Source: Vibrio mediterranei (GTDB lineage Bacteria > Pseudomonadota > Gammaproteobacteria > Enterobacterales > Vibrionaceae). From it: DNA of 56,392 nucleotides. A program made the position numbers and the translations under genes. The first letter of the stretch is position 1. Every line of letters starts with the position of its first letter. Positions 34,885 to 44,066 of this stretch are shown one piece after another. The notes under the pieces are model-generated. The model was not told where the DNA came from. It did not search any database and worked only from the letters and a program-made list of their open reading frames with translations. The stretch covers positions 1 through 56,392 of the forward strand of contig NZ_FLLQ01000014.1 in NCBI RefSeq assembly GCF_900088415.1, in the 5' to 3' direction.

Positions 34885-35967
34885 ATGCCGCTTACGCGCT
34901 TAATCGTACAGCAATTTCGTAATATTAAAGCCTGTGATATAGAACTATCTACAGGCTTTAACTTTATTATTGGCCCCAATGGCAGTGGCAAAACCAGCGT
35001 ATTGGAAGCCATATATTTGCTCGGTCATGGACGCTCTTTTAAGAGTTCTTTGACAGGACGAGTCATTCAAAATGACTGCCAAGAACTGTTCGTTCATGGC
35101 CGTTTTTTGAACTCGGATCAATTTGAGATACCCGTTGGCATTAATAAGCAGCGTGATGGCTCAACTGAGGTTAAAATAGGCGGTCAATCTGGGCAAAAAT
35201 TGGCTCAGCTTGCCAAGGTATTACCGCTGCAACTAATTCACCCTGAAGGATTTGAATTACTGACGGATGGACCTAAGTTTCGTCGCGCTTTTATCGATTG
35301 GGGTGTGTTTCACTCTGAACCAGGCTTTCATGAAGCTTGGGGACGATTTAAGCGTTTAAGTAAGCAGCGTAATGCTCTGCTTAAGACTGCAACCAGTTAT
35401 CGAGAACTGAGCTATTGGGATCGTGATTTGGCCCAACTGGCGGAACAAATTGATGATTGGCGTCGGTGTTATGTCGAACAGATGCAACCTCTTGCTGAGG
35501 AAATGTGTCAGTCGTTTTTGCCCGAGTTTGAAATCAAACTTGGCTACTACCGTGGTTGGGAAAAAGATACGCCCTATGCTGAACTATTAGAGCGCAACTT
35601 TGAACGAGACCAGAGCTTAGGGTACACCTTTAGTGGACCTAATAAAGCCGACTTAAGAATTAAAGTGAACAACACACCAGTTGAGGATGTGTTGTCTCGA
35701 GGTCAGCTAAAACTGATGATGTGTGCATTGCGTTTAGCGCAGGGACAGCATCTCGCCGAGTTGACCGGTAAGCAGTGCATTTATTTAATAGATGATTTTG
35801 CTTCCGAATTAGATAGCCTTCGTCGTAAACGCTTAGCGGATTACCTTAAACAGACGAACGCTCAAGTTTTTGTAAGTTCTATTACCCAAAGCCAAGTCGC
35901 CGATATGATTGACGAAAATGGCAAGATGTTTCATGTGGAACATGGCACAATAGAACCAGGTAAATAG
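34885..35967 (+). CDS. recF: DNA replication and repair protein RecF
   Basis: RecF, 360 residues, is an SMC-like ATPase that directs RecOR to load RecA at gaps. Walker A G-P-N-G-S-G-K-T at 30-37, ABC-like signature S-R-G-Q-L-K near 272, Walker B I-Y-L-I-D-D-F-A-S-E-L-D near 293-304. Short spacers to dnaN (15) and gyrB (12) place it in the dnaA-dnaN-recF-gyrB operon. Confidence 0.96.
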   Translation: MPLTRLIVQQFRNIKACDIELSTGFNFIIGPNGSGKTSVLEAIYLLGHGRSFKSSLTGRVIQNDCQELFVHGRFLNSDQFEIPVGINKQRDGSTEVKIGGQSGQKLAQLAKVLPLQLIHPEGFELLTDGPKFRRAFIDWGVFHSEPGFHEAWGRFKRLSKQRNALLKTATSYRELSYWDRDLAQLAEQIDDWRRCYVEQMQPLAEEMCQSFLPEFEIKLGYYRGWEKDTPYAELLERNFERDQSLGYTFSGPNKADLRIKVNNTPVEDVLSRGQLKLMMCALRLAQGQHLAELTGKQCIYLIDDFASELDSLRRKRLADYLKQTNAQVFVSSITQSQVADMIDENGKMFHVEHGTIEPGK

Positions 35968-35979
35968 TGAGAGAAACTC

Positions 35980-38397
35980 ATGTCAGAAAATTACGATTCA
36001 TCGAGTATTAAGGTACTAAAGGGTCTGGATGCGGTACGTAAGCGTCCGGGAATGTACATTGGTGACACGGACGATGGAACCGGTCTGCACCACATGGTTT
36101 TTGAGGTGGTTGATAACTCAATTGATGAAGCGTTGGCTGGTCACTGTAACGACATTATTGTGACAATCCATGAGGACAACTCTGTTTCTGTTAGCGATGA
36201 TGGTCGTGGTATCCCGACTGAAATGCACCCAGAAGAGCAGGTTTCTGCTGCAGAAGTTATCATGACGGTACTTCACGCGGGTGGTAAGTTTGATGACAAC
36301 TCGTACAAAGTATCGGGTGGTCTGCACGGTGTAGGTGTTTCGGTAGTAAACGCATTGTCGAAAAAAGTGACGCTAACCATTCATCGTGGCGGTCAAATTC
36401 ATACGCAAACCTATCACCATGGTGAGCCAGAAGCGCCACTTAAAGTCATTGGTGATACGGATAAAACGGGTACGGAAATCCGTTTCTGGCCAAGTGAAGA
36501 AACCTTCACTAACATTGAATTCCATTACGATATCTTAGCAAAACGTCTTCGTGAGCTATCGTTCCTAAACTCTGGTGTGTCTATCAAGCTGATTGATAAG
36601 CGCGAAGAAGACAAAATGGATCACTTCATGTTTGAAGGCGGTATCCAAGCGTTTGTTGAGCACCTAAACACCAATAAAACACCAATCATCCAAAAAATCT
36701 TCCACTTCGATAACGAACGTGATGATGGCATTACTGTCGAAGTGGCGATGCAGTGGAACGATGGTTACCAAGAAAACATCTATTGCTTTACCAACAACAT
36801 CCCTCAACGTGATGGTGGTACTCACCTTGCTGGCTTCCGTGCGGCGTTAACGCGTACGCTGAACACGTTTATGGATAAAGAAGGCTTTTCTAAGAAAGCG
36901 AAAACCGCGACATCAGGTGATGATGCGCGTGAAGGTCTAACCGCTATCGTTTCGGTGAAAGTGCCTGATCCTAAGTTCTCAAGCCAAACCAAAGACAAGT
37001 TGGTTTCATCGGAAGTGAAATCAGCGGTTGAGTCTGCGATGGGTGAGAAACTGTCTGAGTTCCTTGTTGAGAACCCAGGTGAAGCGAAGATTGTTTGTAC
37101 CAAGATCATCGACGCTGCTCGTGCTCGTGACGCAGCACGTAAAGCTCGTGAGATGACGCGTCGTAAAGGTGCACTAGATTTAGCCGGTCTACCAGGCAAA
37201 CTGGCTGACTGCCAAGAGAAAGACCCAGCGCTTTCTGAACTATACATAGTGGAGGGTGACTCTGCGGGCGGTAGTGCTAAGCAGGGTCGTAACCGTAAGA
37301 ATCAAGCGATTCTTCCACTTAAAGGTAAAATCCTTAACGTAGAAAAAGCGCGCTTCGATAAGATGCTTTCTTCACAAGAAGTGGCAACGCTTATCACGGC
37401 ACTTGGCTGTGGTATTGGTCGTGATGAATATAACCCAGACAAACTGCGTTATCACAACATCATTATCATGACCGATGCGGACGTGGATGGTTCTCACATT
37501 CGTACGCTGCTATTAACGTTCTTCTACCGTCAAATGCCAGAGCTTATTGAGCGTGGCTACGTATATATTGCTCAGCCACCACTTTACAAAGTGAAGAAAG
37601 GCAAGCAAGAGCAGTATATTAAAGATGAAGATGCCATGAACCAGTATCAAGTATCTCTGGCTTTAGATAACGCGGCACTGCATGTTAATTCTGAAGCACC
37701 TGCACTGGCTGGTGAAGCACTTGAGAAGCTAGTTCAGCAATACAATGCTGCAGTTAAAACGGTTGATCGCATGAGTCGTCGTTATCCACATGCTATGGTT
37801 GGCGAGTTCATGTATGTACCACGTCTAACGGCTGAGCAATGTCATGACGCTGCGGCGGTGGAAGCATGGTCTAAACAGCTTGTTGAGCAGCTAAACAACA
37901 AAGAAGTGGGCGCAAGCCAATACAGCTTTGAAGTAGAACAGCACGCTGAACTGGGTGTAAACCTACCTAAAGTTGTGGTTCGTACCCATGGTGTGACTCA
38001 TGAGCACGTTATCAGTGTTGATCTACTCAACTCGAAAGAGTATCGCCAATTGGCAGATACGTCAGAAGCGTTAGACGGTCTGATTGAAGAGGGTGCTTAC
38101 ATCAAACGTGGTGAGCGTACTCAAGAAGTTACAAACTTCGTTGATGCTCTTGAGTGGTTAATCAAAGAGTCACGTCGTGGTTTAAGCCTACAACGCTATA
38201 AAGGTCTTGGAGAGATGAACCCTGATCAGCTGTGGGAAACAACCATGGATCCAGAGACTCGTCGTATGATGCAAGTGACAATTGAAGACGCGGTTGGCGC
38301 TGATCAACTGTTTACCACGTTGATGGGTGACCAAGTAGAACCTCGTCGTAACTTCATCGAAGAAAACGCACTGAAAGTGGCCAACCTAGACGTATAG
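35980..38397 (+). CDS. gyrB: DNA gyrase subunit B
   Basis: GyrB, 805 residues, is the ATPase subunit of gyrase. The GHKL ATP site includes E-V-V-D-N-S-I-D-E-A and G-G-L-H-G-V-G-V-S-V; the Toprim domain has E-G-D-S-A-G-G-S-A-K and D-A-D-V-D-G-S-H. The length matches E. coli (804), so the GyrB-specific insertion is present. Quinolone-linked positions in the E-G-D-S and K-G-K-I-L-N-V-E-K region look wild type. Followed by a terminator. Confidence 0.98.
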   Translation: MSENYDSSSIKVLKGLDAVRKRPGMYIGDTDDGTGLHHMVFEVVDNSIDEALAGHCNDIIVTIHEDNSVSVSDDGRGIPTEMHPEEQVSAAEVIMTVLHAGGKFDDNSYKVSGGLHGVGVSVVNALSKKVTLTIHRGGQIHTQTYHHGEPEAPLKVIGDTDKTGTEIRFWPSEETFTNIEFHYDILAKRLRELSFLNSGVSIKLIDKREEDKMDHFMFEGGIQAFVEHLNTNKTPIIQKIFHFDNERDDGITVEVAMQWNDGYQENIYCFTNNIPQRDGGTHLAGFRAALTRTLNTFMDKEGFSKKAKTATSGDDAREGLTAIVSVKVPDPKFSSQTKDKLVSSEVKSAVESAMGEKLSEFLVENPGEAKIVCTKIIDAARARDAARKAREMTRRKGALDLAGLPGKLADCQEKDPALSELYIVEGDSAGGSAKQGRNRKNQAILPLKGKILNVEKARFDKMLSSQEVATLITALGCGIGRDEYNPDKLRYHNIIIMTDADVDGSHIRTLLLTFFYRQMPELIERGYVYIAQPPLYKVKKGKQEQYIKDEDAMNQYQVSLALDNAALHVNSEAPALAGEALEKLVQQYNAAVKTVDRMSRRYPHAMVGEFMYVPRLTAEQCHDAAAVEAWSKQLVEQLNNKEVGASQYSFEVEQHAELGVNLPKVVVRTHGVTHEHVISVDLLNSKEYRQLADTSEALDGLIEEGAYIKRGERTQEVTNFVDALEWLIKESRRGLSLQRYKGLGEMNPDQLWETTMDPETRRMMQVTIEDAVGADQLFTTLMGDQVEPRRNFIEENALKVANLDV

Positions 38398-38416
38398 ACG
38401 GGTTGTTCTGCTAAAC

Positions 38417-38447
38417 AAAAAAACGCTGCCTTAGGGTGGCGTTTTTT
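38417..38447 (+). terminator. gyrB terminator
   Basis: AAAACGCTGCC and GGTGGCGTTTT pair (two G-U pairs) around TTAG, followed by a T run, 20 bases after the gyrB stop. Confidence 0.85.
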
Positions 38448-38510
38448 ATTACTCGCGTATTCTTATTGTTGCTAGTGAGTGTCCGTTTATAGAAAAAAGA
38501 GTAGGGCTCT

Positions 38511-38539
38511 CTTGAATATGGAGTACATTATCCCTATAT
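38511..38539 (+). promoter_or_regulatory. sigma-32 heat-shock promoter of the hsp20 gene
   Basis: CTTGAA (38511-38516), 15-base spacer and CCCTATAT (38532-38539) match the RpoH consensus CTTGAA-N13-15-CCCCATNT with one change. It lies about 200 bases before the Hsp20 start, implying a long leader. Confidence 0.8.
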
Positions 38540-38547
38540 AAGGTAAT

Positions 38548-38745
38548 GAAGAGGATGCCAACTTATGGGCCTCGGAAATAGCTGATCCCTTATTGCTCAA
38601 GAGAGGATAACGGTAGCAGCACACTATTTAGATTGATTCCAACTTATGTCCCGTTTATCGACAAACATCAGGGAATAAGCCATGAATCCCTTAGTTCTTA
38701 TGAATAAAGAGCTAAGACTATTGCTTAACTGAGGATAGTACTATG
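38548..38745 (+). ncRNA. ROSE-like RNA thermometer in the hsp20 leader
   Basis: The leader between the sigma-32 promoter and the ATG is about 195 nt. Just before the start, TTGCT (38721-38725) faces the ribosome site AGGAT (38732-38736), the ROSE anti-SD motif UUGCU/AGGA. Upstream, an imperfect hairpin at 38643-38679 pairs CTTAT-TCCC-GTTT with AAAC-GGGA-ATAAG. E. coli ibpA has the same plan: sigma-32 promoter plus a ROSE element that melts on heating. The full fold was not computed. Confidence 0.68.
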
Positions 38746-39177
38746 AGAACTGTAGATTTCACTCCTTTATACCGCAACGCAATCGGCTTCGATCGTCTAT
38801 TTAATATGATGGAAGCGAACACCGCGAAAAATGCTTCAGGTGGTTACCCTCCTTATAACATCGAACAACAAGACGAGAACCACTTCCGTATCACTATGGC
38901 TGTGGCTGGCTTTGCTGAAGAGCAGCTCGATCTTACTCAAAAAGAGAACCTATTGATTGTTAAGGGCGAGCGTAAAGCTGAAGAAGGTAAAAACTATGTT
39001 TACCAAGGCATCGCAGAACGCGATTTTGAGCGTAAGTTCCAACTAGCAGACTATGTGAAAGTGGTCGGTGCAAGCATGGAGAATGGTTTGCTTCACGTTG
39101 ACCTAGAACGTGAAATACCAGAAGCGATGAAACCGCGTAAAATTGAGATCGGTGGTAATAAACTGATCGAAGGCTAA
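38743..39177 (+). CDS. ibpA: small heat-shock protein, Hsp20/IbpA family
   Basis: A 144-residue holdase chaperone that binds aggregating proteins and hands them to DnaK-ClpB. N-terminal arm (F-T-P-L-Y-R-N-A-I-G-F-D-R-L-F), alpha-crystallin domain about 37-125 (Y-N-I-E-Q-Q-D-E-N-H-F-R-I-T-M-A-V-A-G-F) and a C-terminal I-x-I motif (R-K-I-E-I-G) for oligomer contacts. Both IbpA and IbpB paralogues exist in enterics; only one is here, closest to IbpA. Expression should rise on heat through the promoter and leader thermometer. Confidence 0.93.
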   Translation: MRTVDFTPLYRNAIGFDRLFNMMEANTAKNASGGYPPYNIEQQDENHFRITMAVAGFAEEQLDLTQKENLLIVKGERKAEEGKNYVYQGIAERDFERKFQLADYVKVVGASMENGLLHVDLEREIPEAMKPRKIEIGGNKLIEG

Positions 39178-39213
39178 TATTTGCCTTGAAACAATACTCG
39201 GAAATAAAGAGTG

Positions 39214-39239
39214 AAAGAGCGCCATAAGGCGCTCTTTTT
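39214..39239. terminator. bidirectional terminator, ibpA / avtA
   Basis: AAAGAGCGCC (39214-39223) and GGCGCTCTTT (39228-39237), loop ATAA, T run to 39239, between convergent genes. Confidence 0.9.
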
Positions 39240-39243
39240 AGTG

Positions 39244-40494
39244 TTAGGCTTCTGCGTAGGCTCTTGCTACCTCTTCCGCTATTATAGCGATGCCTTGCTG
39301 CATCTTGTCATCGTCTTGCACGTAGTTCATGCGTAAACACTGATGAGCATGATCCCATTCGTCTTCTTGACCAATAAAGAAGTATTCACCAGGAACAATT
39401 AATACACCACGGTCTTTCAGTCGTTGGTACAGCTCCATGGTAGTAATCGGTAATTCATCAAACCAAAGCCATAAGAAAATTGCACCCTCTGGTTTGTGAA
39501 TTCTAAAACGTGGGTCGGTTATGGCTGATTGCAGTAGTTCTACCGCACGCAATGATTTCTGTTGATAGAAAGGCTTAATGACATTCGAGCTTAAATCCAG
39601 CAGATCACCTTTTTCAATCATATGATTGGCAAGCGCAGGGCCAAAGCTCCCAGGAGCAAGACTAATGATGCCATTCATATTGGTCATCGCTTGCGTGACT
39701 TCTTCACTCGCAATGACAATGCCGCAGCGTAAGCCAGGTAACCCTAGTTTGGATAAACTCATACATAGGATGGTGTTTTCATTCCAAAATGGCTCTACAT
39801 CTTCAAAAATGATGTTTGGGAATGGCAGACCATAAGCATTATCAATAATCAGTGGGATATTGTTAGCACGAGCCAGTTTATCGAGCTTGTGGATCTCTTC
39901 GTCAGTTAGCACGTTACCCGTTGGGTTGGTTGGACGCGACGCACAGATAGCGGCAACCGAGTCATCGATTTTCAGGTGTTCAAAATCCACATGATATTTG
40001 AATAAGCCACCGTCGAGTAATTCAATTTCTGGGTGATAAGAGACAAAGATATCTTCGTCAATGCCCGCGTCGCCATAGCCAATGTACTCGGGAGCAATAG
40101 GCAATAGAATCTTCTTGTGCGAGCCATCGGATTGCTTACCTGCAAGCAAATTGAACAAATAGAAAAAGCCGCTTTGACTACCATTGGTTAGGCTGATGTT
40201 CTTTTCTGTGATTGCCCAGCCATAGGTTTCACGCAGCAGCTTAGCAAGCGCTTTAACAAAGGCATCTTTACCTTGTGGGCCGTCGTAGTTAGCCATAGCT
40301 GCGACGAGATCGCCGTTGGCAAGCATATCTGCACTGGCTTGGTGAAAGTACTCGAGCATTGCTGGAATAGCGGCTGGGTTGCCACCTCCGAGCATAATGG
40401 CACCTGGAGTGCGGAGGCCATCATTGAGATCATCCATTAATTGGGTAATACCTGAGTAACGATTAAATTTTTCACCAAACTTAGAAAATTGCAT
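39244..40494 (-). CDS. avtA: valine--pyruvate aminotransferase
   Basis: AvtA, 416 residues, is a fold-type I PLP enzyme exchanging amino groups between valine and pyruvate to make alanine. Start at 40494 (M-Q-F-S-K-F-G-E-K-F) matches E. coli; 35 further in-frame codons are rejected. The PLP lysine is K249 in S-L-S-K-L-G-L-P-G-L-R; R-P-T-N-P-T-G-N and D-N-A-Y-G contact the cofactor. Functionally linked with the ilv operon in the window, though not adjacent. Confidence 0.94.
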   Translation of the reverse strand: MQFSKFGEKFNRYSGITQLMDDLNDGLRTPGAIMLGGGNPAAIPAMLEYFHQASADMLANGDLVAAMANYDGPQGKDAFVKALAKLLRETYGWAITEKNISLTNGSQSGFFYLFNLLAGKQSDGSHKKILLPIAPEYIGYGDAGIDEDIFVSYHPEIELLDGGLFKYHVDFEHLKIDDSVAAICASRPTNPTGNVLTDEEIHKLDKLARANNIPLIIDNAYGLPFPNIIFEDVEPFWNENTILCMSLSKLGLPGLRCGIVIASEEVTQAMTNMNGIISLAPGSFGPALANHMIEKGDLLDLSSNVIKPFYQQKSLRAVELLQSAITDPRFRIHKPEGAIFLWLWFDELPITTMELYQRLKDRGVLIVPGEYFFIGQEDEWDHAHQCLRMNYVQDDDKMQQGIAIIAEEVARAYAEA

Positions 40495-40621
40495 TGCTGT
40501 ACCTAGTTCATTGTGTTCACTTGTTATATTTTTTCGGTTTTTTATCCTGCTGGTGGCAAGATTAATGTTTGAACATACATTAATGAAACTGTGAGGCAAA
40601 GCACTATTTGTGGTGGGAATA

Positions 40622-40652
40622 AAAAAAAGCCCAGTTAGGTAACTGGGCTTTT
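40622..40652 (-). terminator. glyS terminator
   Basis: AAAGCCCAGTT and AACTGGGCTTT form a perfect stem with a 4-base loop; the A run at 40621-40628 is the U tract on the minus strand. Confidence 0.9.
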
Positions 40653-40669
40653 GCTGTTTTTCTAGAAAA

Positions 40670-42736
40670 TTACTTTTGAATCAGTGATATATCAGCAATT
40701 TGCAAGAATAGGTTACGTAGGTTGTTCAGCAGTGTTAGGCGGTTTTTCTTCAGCGCCTCATCGTCTGCCATTACCATTACGTTGTCGAAGAAAGCATCAA
40801 CCGGTTCACGAAGATCTGCTAGCTTGCTTAGCGCTTCTTGGTAGTTACCTGTAGCGAAAGCAGGCTCCAGTGCCTCTGTCATGACTTCTACGTTTTCTGC
40901 CAGTACTTTTTCTGCATCTTCTTGTAGAAGTGCAAGGTCGATATCGGCGGCGAGTTCACCATCAAACTTCGCTAGGATATTACCCACACGCTTGTTTGCT
41001 GCAGCAAGTGATTCTGCCGCTTCCAGTTCGCGGAAGTGAGATACTGCTTTCACACGCTGGTCAAAGTCTGCAGGTTTAGTCGGACGACGTGCTAACACCG
41101 CCTGGATGATGTCTACGCTGAAGCCTTCGTCTTTGTACCATGCATTGAAACGACCAAGCATAAACTCAAGTACGTCTTCTTCAACATTTGCATTGGTTAG
41201 CTTGTCGCCAAATAGTGACTTCGCTTTTGCGATAAGGTCTGTAAGGTCTAAGCTGTAGCCGTTTTCTACGATGATACGCAACACACCTAGCGATGCACGA
41301 CGAAGTGCAAATGGGTCAGAGCCCTTAGGTGCTTGACCAATACCGAAGATACCAACAATAGTATCTAGCTTATCTGCCATCGCGACAGCGGATGAGATAC
41401 CAGTGCTTGGTAGGTCATCGCCTGCAAAACGAGGCATGTATTGTTCGTATAGTGCTAGCGCTACTTGCTCATCTTCACCGTCGTGCGTGGCATAATGCAT
41501 CCCCATCACACCTTGAGTATCAGTAAATTCAAATACCATAGATGTCATTAGGTCACATTTAGCCAATAGGCCTGCACGCTTAGACTTTTCAACATCAGCA
41601 TCGATTTGCTCAGCGATGTAGCCAGCAAGCTCAGTGATGCGATCCGTCTTGTCTTTGATAGTACCAAGCTGCTTCTGGAAGATAGCTTGCTCTAGTTCAG
41701 GTAGACGGTCGATAAGCGGGCGTTTGCGGTCTGTATTAAAGAAGAACTCGGCATCGGCTAGGCGAGGACGCACAACCTTCTCGTTACCTTCGATAACGTA
41801 GCGAGGCTCTTTCGATTCGATATTAGAAACGAAGATGAAGTTTGGTAGTAGCTTCTTGTTCTCGTCATAAACTGGGAAGTATTTTTGGTCACCCTTCATG
41901 GTGTAAACCAACGCTTCAGAAGGTACCTTTAGGAATTCTTCTTCAAACTTCGCAGTGAGTACTACTGGCCATTCAACCAGGGACGTCACTTCTTCTACTA
42001 AGTCATCTTCGAGATCAGCTACTCCGCCAACCGCTGCCGCTGCTTTTTGAGAGTCCGCTAGGATGATGGCTTTACGTGCGTCATAATCAGCCATCACTTT
42101 ACCGCGTTCTTCGAGGATCGCTGGGTATTGCTCTGCTGATTCGATAGTGAACTCTTGCTCACCCATAAAGCGGTGACCACGGATAGTTCGATCAGACGCT
42201 ACGCCTAGGATTTCGCCTTCTATAAGGTCAGAACCCATTAGCATCGTCAGCGTTTTAACTGGGCGGATAAATTGAGTGGTTTTATCACCCCAACGCATTG
42301 GCTTAGCGATAGGTAGATTAGCGAGTGCTTTGGCTGCAAGTTCAACGATGATCTCAGACGTTGCCTGACCTTTCACCTCTTGTTTGAATAGCAGCCATTC
42401 ACCTTTGTCAGTCACTAGACGTTCTGCTTGGTCAACAGTAATACCGTTACCACGAGCCCAGCCTTGTGCTGCTTTAGTTGCATTGCCATCAGCATCAAAT
42501 GCTACCGATACTGCTGGGCCGCGCTTTTCAACCACTTTGTCAGATTGACCTTCAGCCAGCGCTGAAACCTTAAGTGCTAAGCGACGAGGTGCGGCATACC
42601 ACTTCACACCTTCGTGTGCTAGGTCCGCATCTTTAAGTTCAGACTCAAAGTTTGCTGCAAATGCTTCAGCAAGAGTGCGAAGTTGTGTTGGTGGTAGCTC
42701 TTCAGTACCTAGTTCAATTAGAAATTCTTTTGCCAT
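40670..42736 (-). CDS. glyS: glycyl-tRNA synthetase beta subunit
   Basis: GlyS, 688 residues (E. coli 689), is the large tRNA-binding subunit of the alpha2beta2-type glycyl-tRNA synthetase. The N-terminal L-I-E-L-G-T-E-E-L-P-P and the HD-like segment with H-Y-A-T-H-D-G-E-D are family signatures; the C-terminal part is the anticodon-binding region. It follows glyQ by 18 bases. Confidence 0.97.
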   Translation of the reverse strand: MAKEFLIELGTEELPPTQLRTLAEAFAANFESELKDADLAHEGVKWYAAPRRLALKVSALAEGQSDKVVEKRGPAVSVAFDADGNATKAAQGWARGNGITVDQAERLVTDKGEWLLFKQEVKGQATSEIIVELAAKALANLPIAKPMRWGDKTTQFIRPVKTLTMLMGSDLIEGEILGVASDRTIRGHRFMGEQEFTIESAEQYPAILEERGKVMADYDARKAIILADSQKAAAAVGGVADLEDDLVEEVTSLVEWPVVLTAKFEEEFLKVPSEALVYTMKGDQKYFPVYDENKKLLPNFIFVSNIESKEPRYVIEGNEKVVRPRLADAEFFFNTDRKRPLIDRLPELEQAIFQKQLGTIKDKTDRITELAGYIAEQIDADVEKSKRAGLLAKCDLMTSMVFEFTDTQGVMGMHYATHDGEDEQVALALYEQYMPRFAGDDLPSTGISSAVAMADKLDTIVGIFGIGQAPKGSDPFALRRASLGVLRIIVENGYSLDLTDLIAKAKSLFGDKLTNANVEEDVLEFMLGRFNAWYKDEGFSVDIIQAVLARRPTKPADFDQRVKAVSHFRELEAAESLAAANKRVGNILAKFDGELAADIDLALLQEDAEKVLAENVEVMTEALEPAFATGNYQEALSKLADLREPVDAFFDNVMVMADDEALKKNRLTLLNNLRNLFLQIADISLIQK

Positions 42737-42754
42737 GATTACAGTCTCCTCGCC

Positions 42755-43663
42755 TTATTTCTTACACATTGGGAAGCCAAGTGCTTCACGTGATGCGTAG
42801 TATGCTTCTGCTACTGACTTAGTCAGGTTGCGGATGCGAAGAATGTAACGTTGGCGCTCTGTTACAGAGATAGCTTTGCGAGCATCAAGCAAGTTGAACG
42901 CGTGAGCGGCTTTTAAAATGCGCTCGTAAGCTGGAAGAGGAAGAGGTTTCTCTAGTTCCAGTAGCTCTTTAGTTTCTTTCTCACATTGATCGAAATATGA
43001 GAATAGGAAGTCTACGTCAGCGTGCTCGAAGTTGTATGTAGATTGCTCAACTTCGTTTTGGTGGAAGATATCACCATAAGTCACTTTACTTCCGTTTGGT
43101 GCAATGTTCCAAACTAGGTCGTAAACAGAGTCTACTTCTTGGATATACATAGCAAGGCGCTCGATACCATAAGTGATCTCGCCGGTTACTGGCTTACACT
43201 CTAGACCACCCACTTGCTGGAAGTAAGTAAACTGAGTGACTTCCATACCGTTTAGCCATACTTCCCAACCAAGACCCCAAGCACCGAGTGTCGGGTTTTC
43301 CCAGTTGTCTTCTACGAAGCGAATGTCATGCACTAGTGGGTCGATACCAAGTACTTCTAGTGAGCCTAGATATAACTCCTGAATGTTGTCTGGAGATGGC
43401 TTTAGCGCTACCTGAAATTGATAGTAGTGCTGTAGTCGGTTCGGGTTTTCACCATAGCGGCCGTCAGTCGGACGACGAGATGGCTGGACATAAGCTGTCG
43501 ACATTGGCTCAGGGCCAAGTGCGCGCAAACATGTCATTGGGTGAGAGGTGCCCGCACCTACTTCCATATCTAGAGGTTGTACAATGGTACAGCCATTTTG
43601 TGCCCAATAATCCTGCAGCGCGAGGATCATTCCCTGGAAGGTTTTGATATCGTATTTTTGCAT
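42755..43663 (-). CDS. glyQ: glycyl-tRNA synthetase alpha subunit
   Basis: GlyQ, 302 residues, is the catalytic class II core subunit. T-F-Q-G-M-I-L-A-L-Q-D-Y-W-A opens the domain; G-A-G-T-S-H-P-M-T and R-P-T-D-G-R-Y-G-E-N-P-N-R-L-Q-H-Y-Y-Q contain motif 2 residues. Start ATG at 43663 as in E. coli; a TTG two codons upstream is ignored. Confidence 0.97.
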   Translation of the reverse strand: MQKYDIKTFQGMILALQDYWAQNGCTIVQPLDMEVGAGTSHPMTCLRALGPEPMSTAYVQPSRRPTDGRYGENPNRLQHYYQFQVALKPSPDNIQELYLGSLEVLGIDPLVHDIRFVEDNWENPTLGAWGLGWEVWLNGMEVTQFTYFQQVGGLECKPVTGEITYGIERLAMYIQEVDSVYDLVWNIAPNGSKVTYGDIFHQNEVEQSTYNFEHADVDFLFSYFDQCEKETKELLELEKPLPLPAYERILKAAHAFNLLDARKAISVTERQRYILRIRNLTKSVAEAYYASREALGFPMCKK

Positions 43664-43867
43664 AGTCAATTCGCGCGATTCTTTATCTGAAAAAGGTAAA
43701 AATAACGATCAAGTATACCCAGTAATTCCTTGGGGGAGTAGGGGTAAAAGTGGTTAATTAATCGTCATTATGCGAAAAAAGGTCAGTTTTTTGCATTTCT
43801 CGCTCAACTGCGGCTTAAGGGACAGTGTTATTGTTGAATTTGATGGTTAGTGTGATTACAATACCGC

Positions 43868-44060
43868 CATCTTCGGGGAGTAGCTTATTCGGACTCTAGC
43901 AAGAGTCAGAATTCGTTCGTCAACATAATTGGTGCAAAATCACCATGGCGTTCGAGACTTGTGCCAACAAGTTTAGCAAGACCTTAGATAAACATCGTGA
44001 ACCGGGGTGGGGTGCGAGGTTTATCTATAGGTTAAAAACTATAATCCCTGCCCCTTAGAG
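43868..44060 (+). ncRNA. yybP-ykoY-type manganese riboswitch
   Basis: The 403-base gap 43664-44066 holds a structured leader before mneA. CTTCGGGGAGTAGC (43871-43884) is the conserved yybP-ykoY start. GACTCTAGCAAGAGTC (43892-43907) and GGTGCAAAATCACC (43931-43944) are clear stem-loops. The 3' part has GGGGTGGGG facing CCCTGCCCC, a likely expression platform just before the start codon. This class senses Mn2+ and commonly precedes manganese exporters, including UPF0016 genes. Boundaries are approximate. The 43664-43850 part holds the glyQ and mneA promoters; I picked none. Confidence 0.78.
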
Positions 44061-44066
44061 CATGTC

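Noticed and set aside
36822..37247. 141-codon open frame opposite gyrB
   Set aside because: Antisense shadow, no support.
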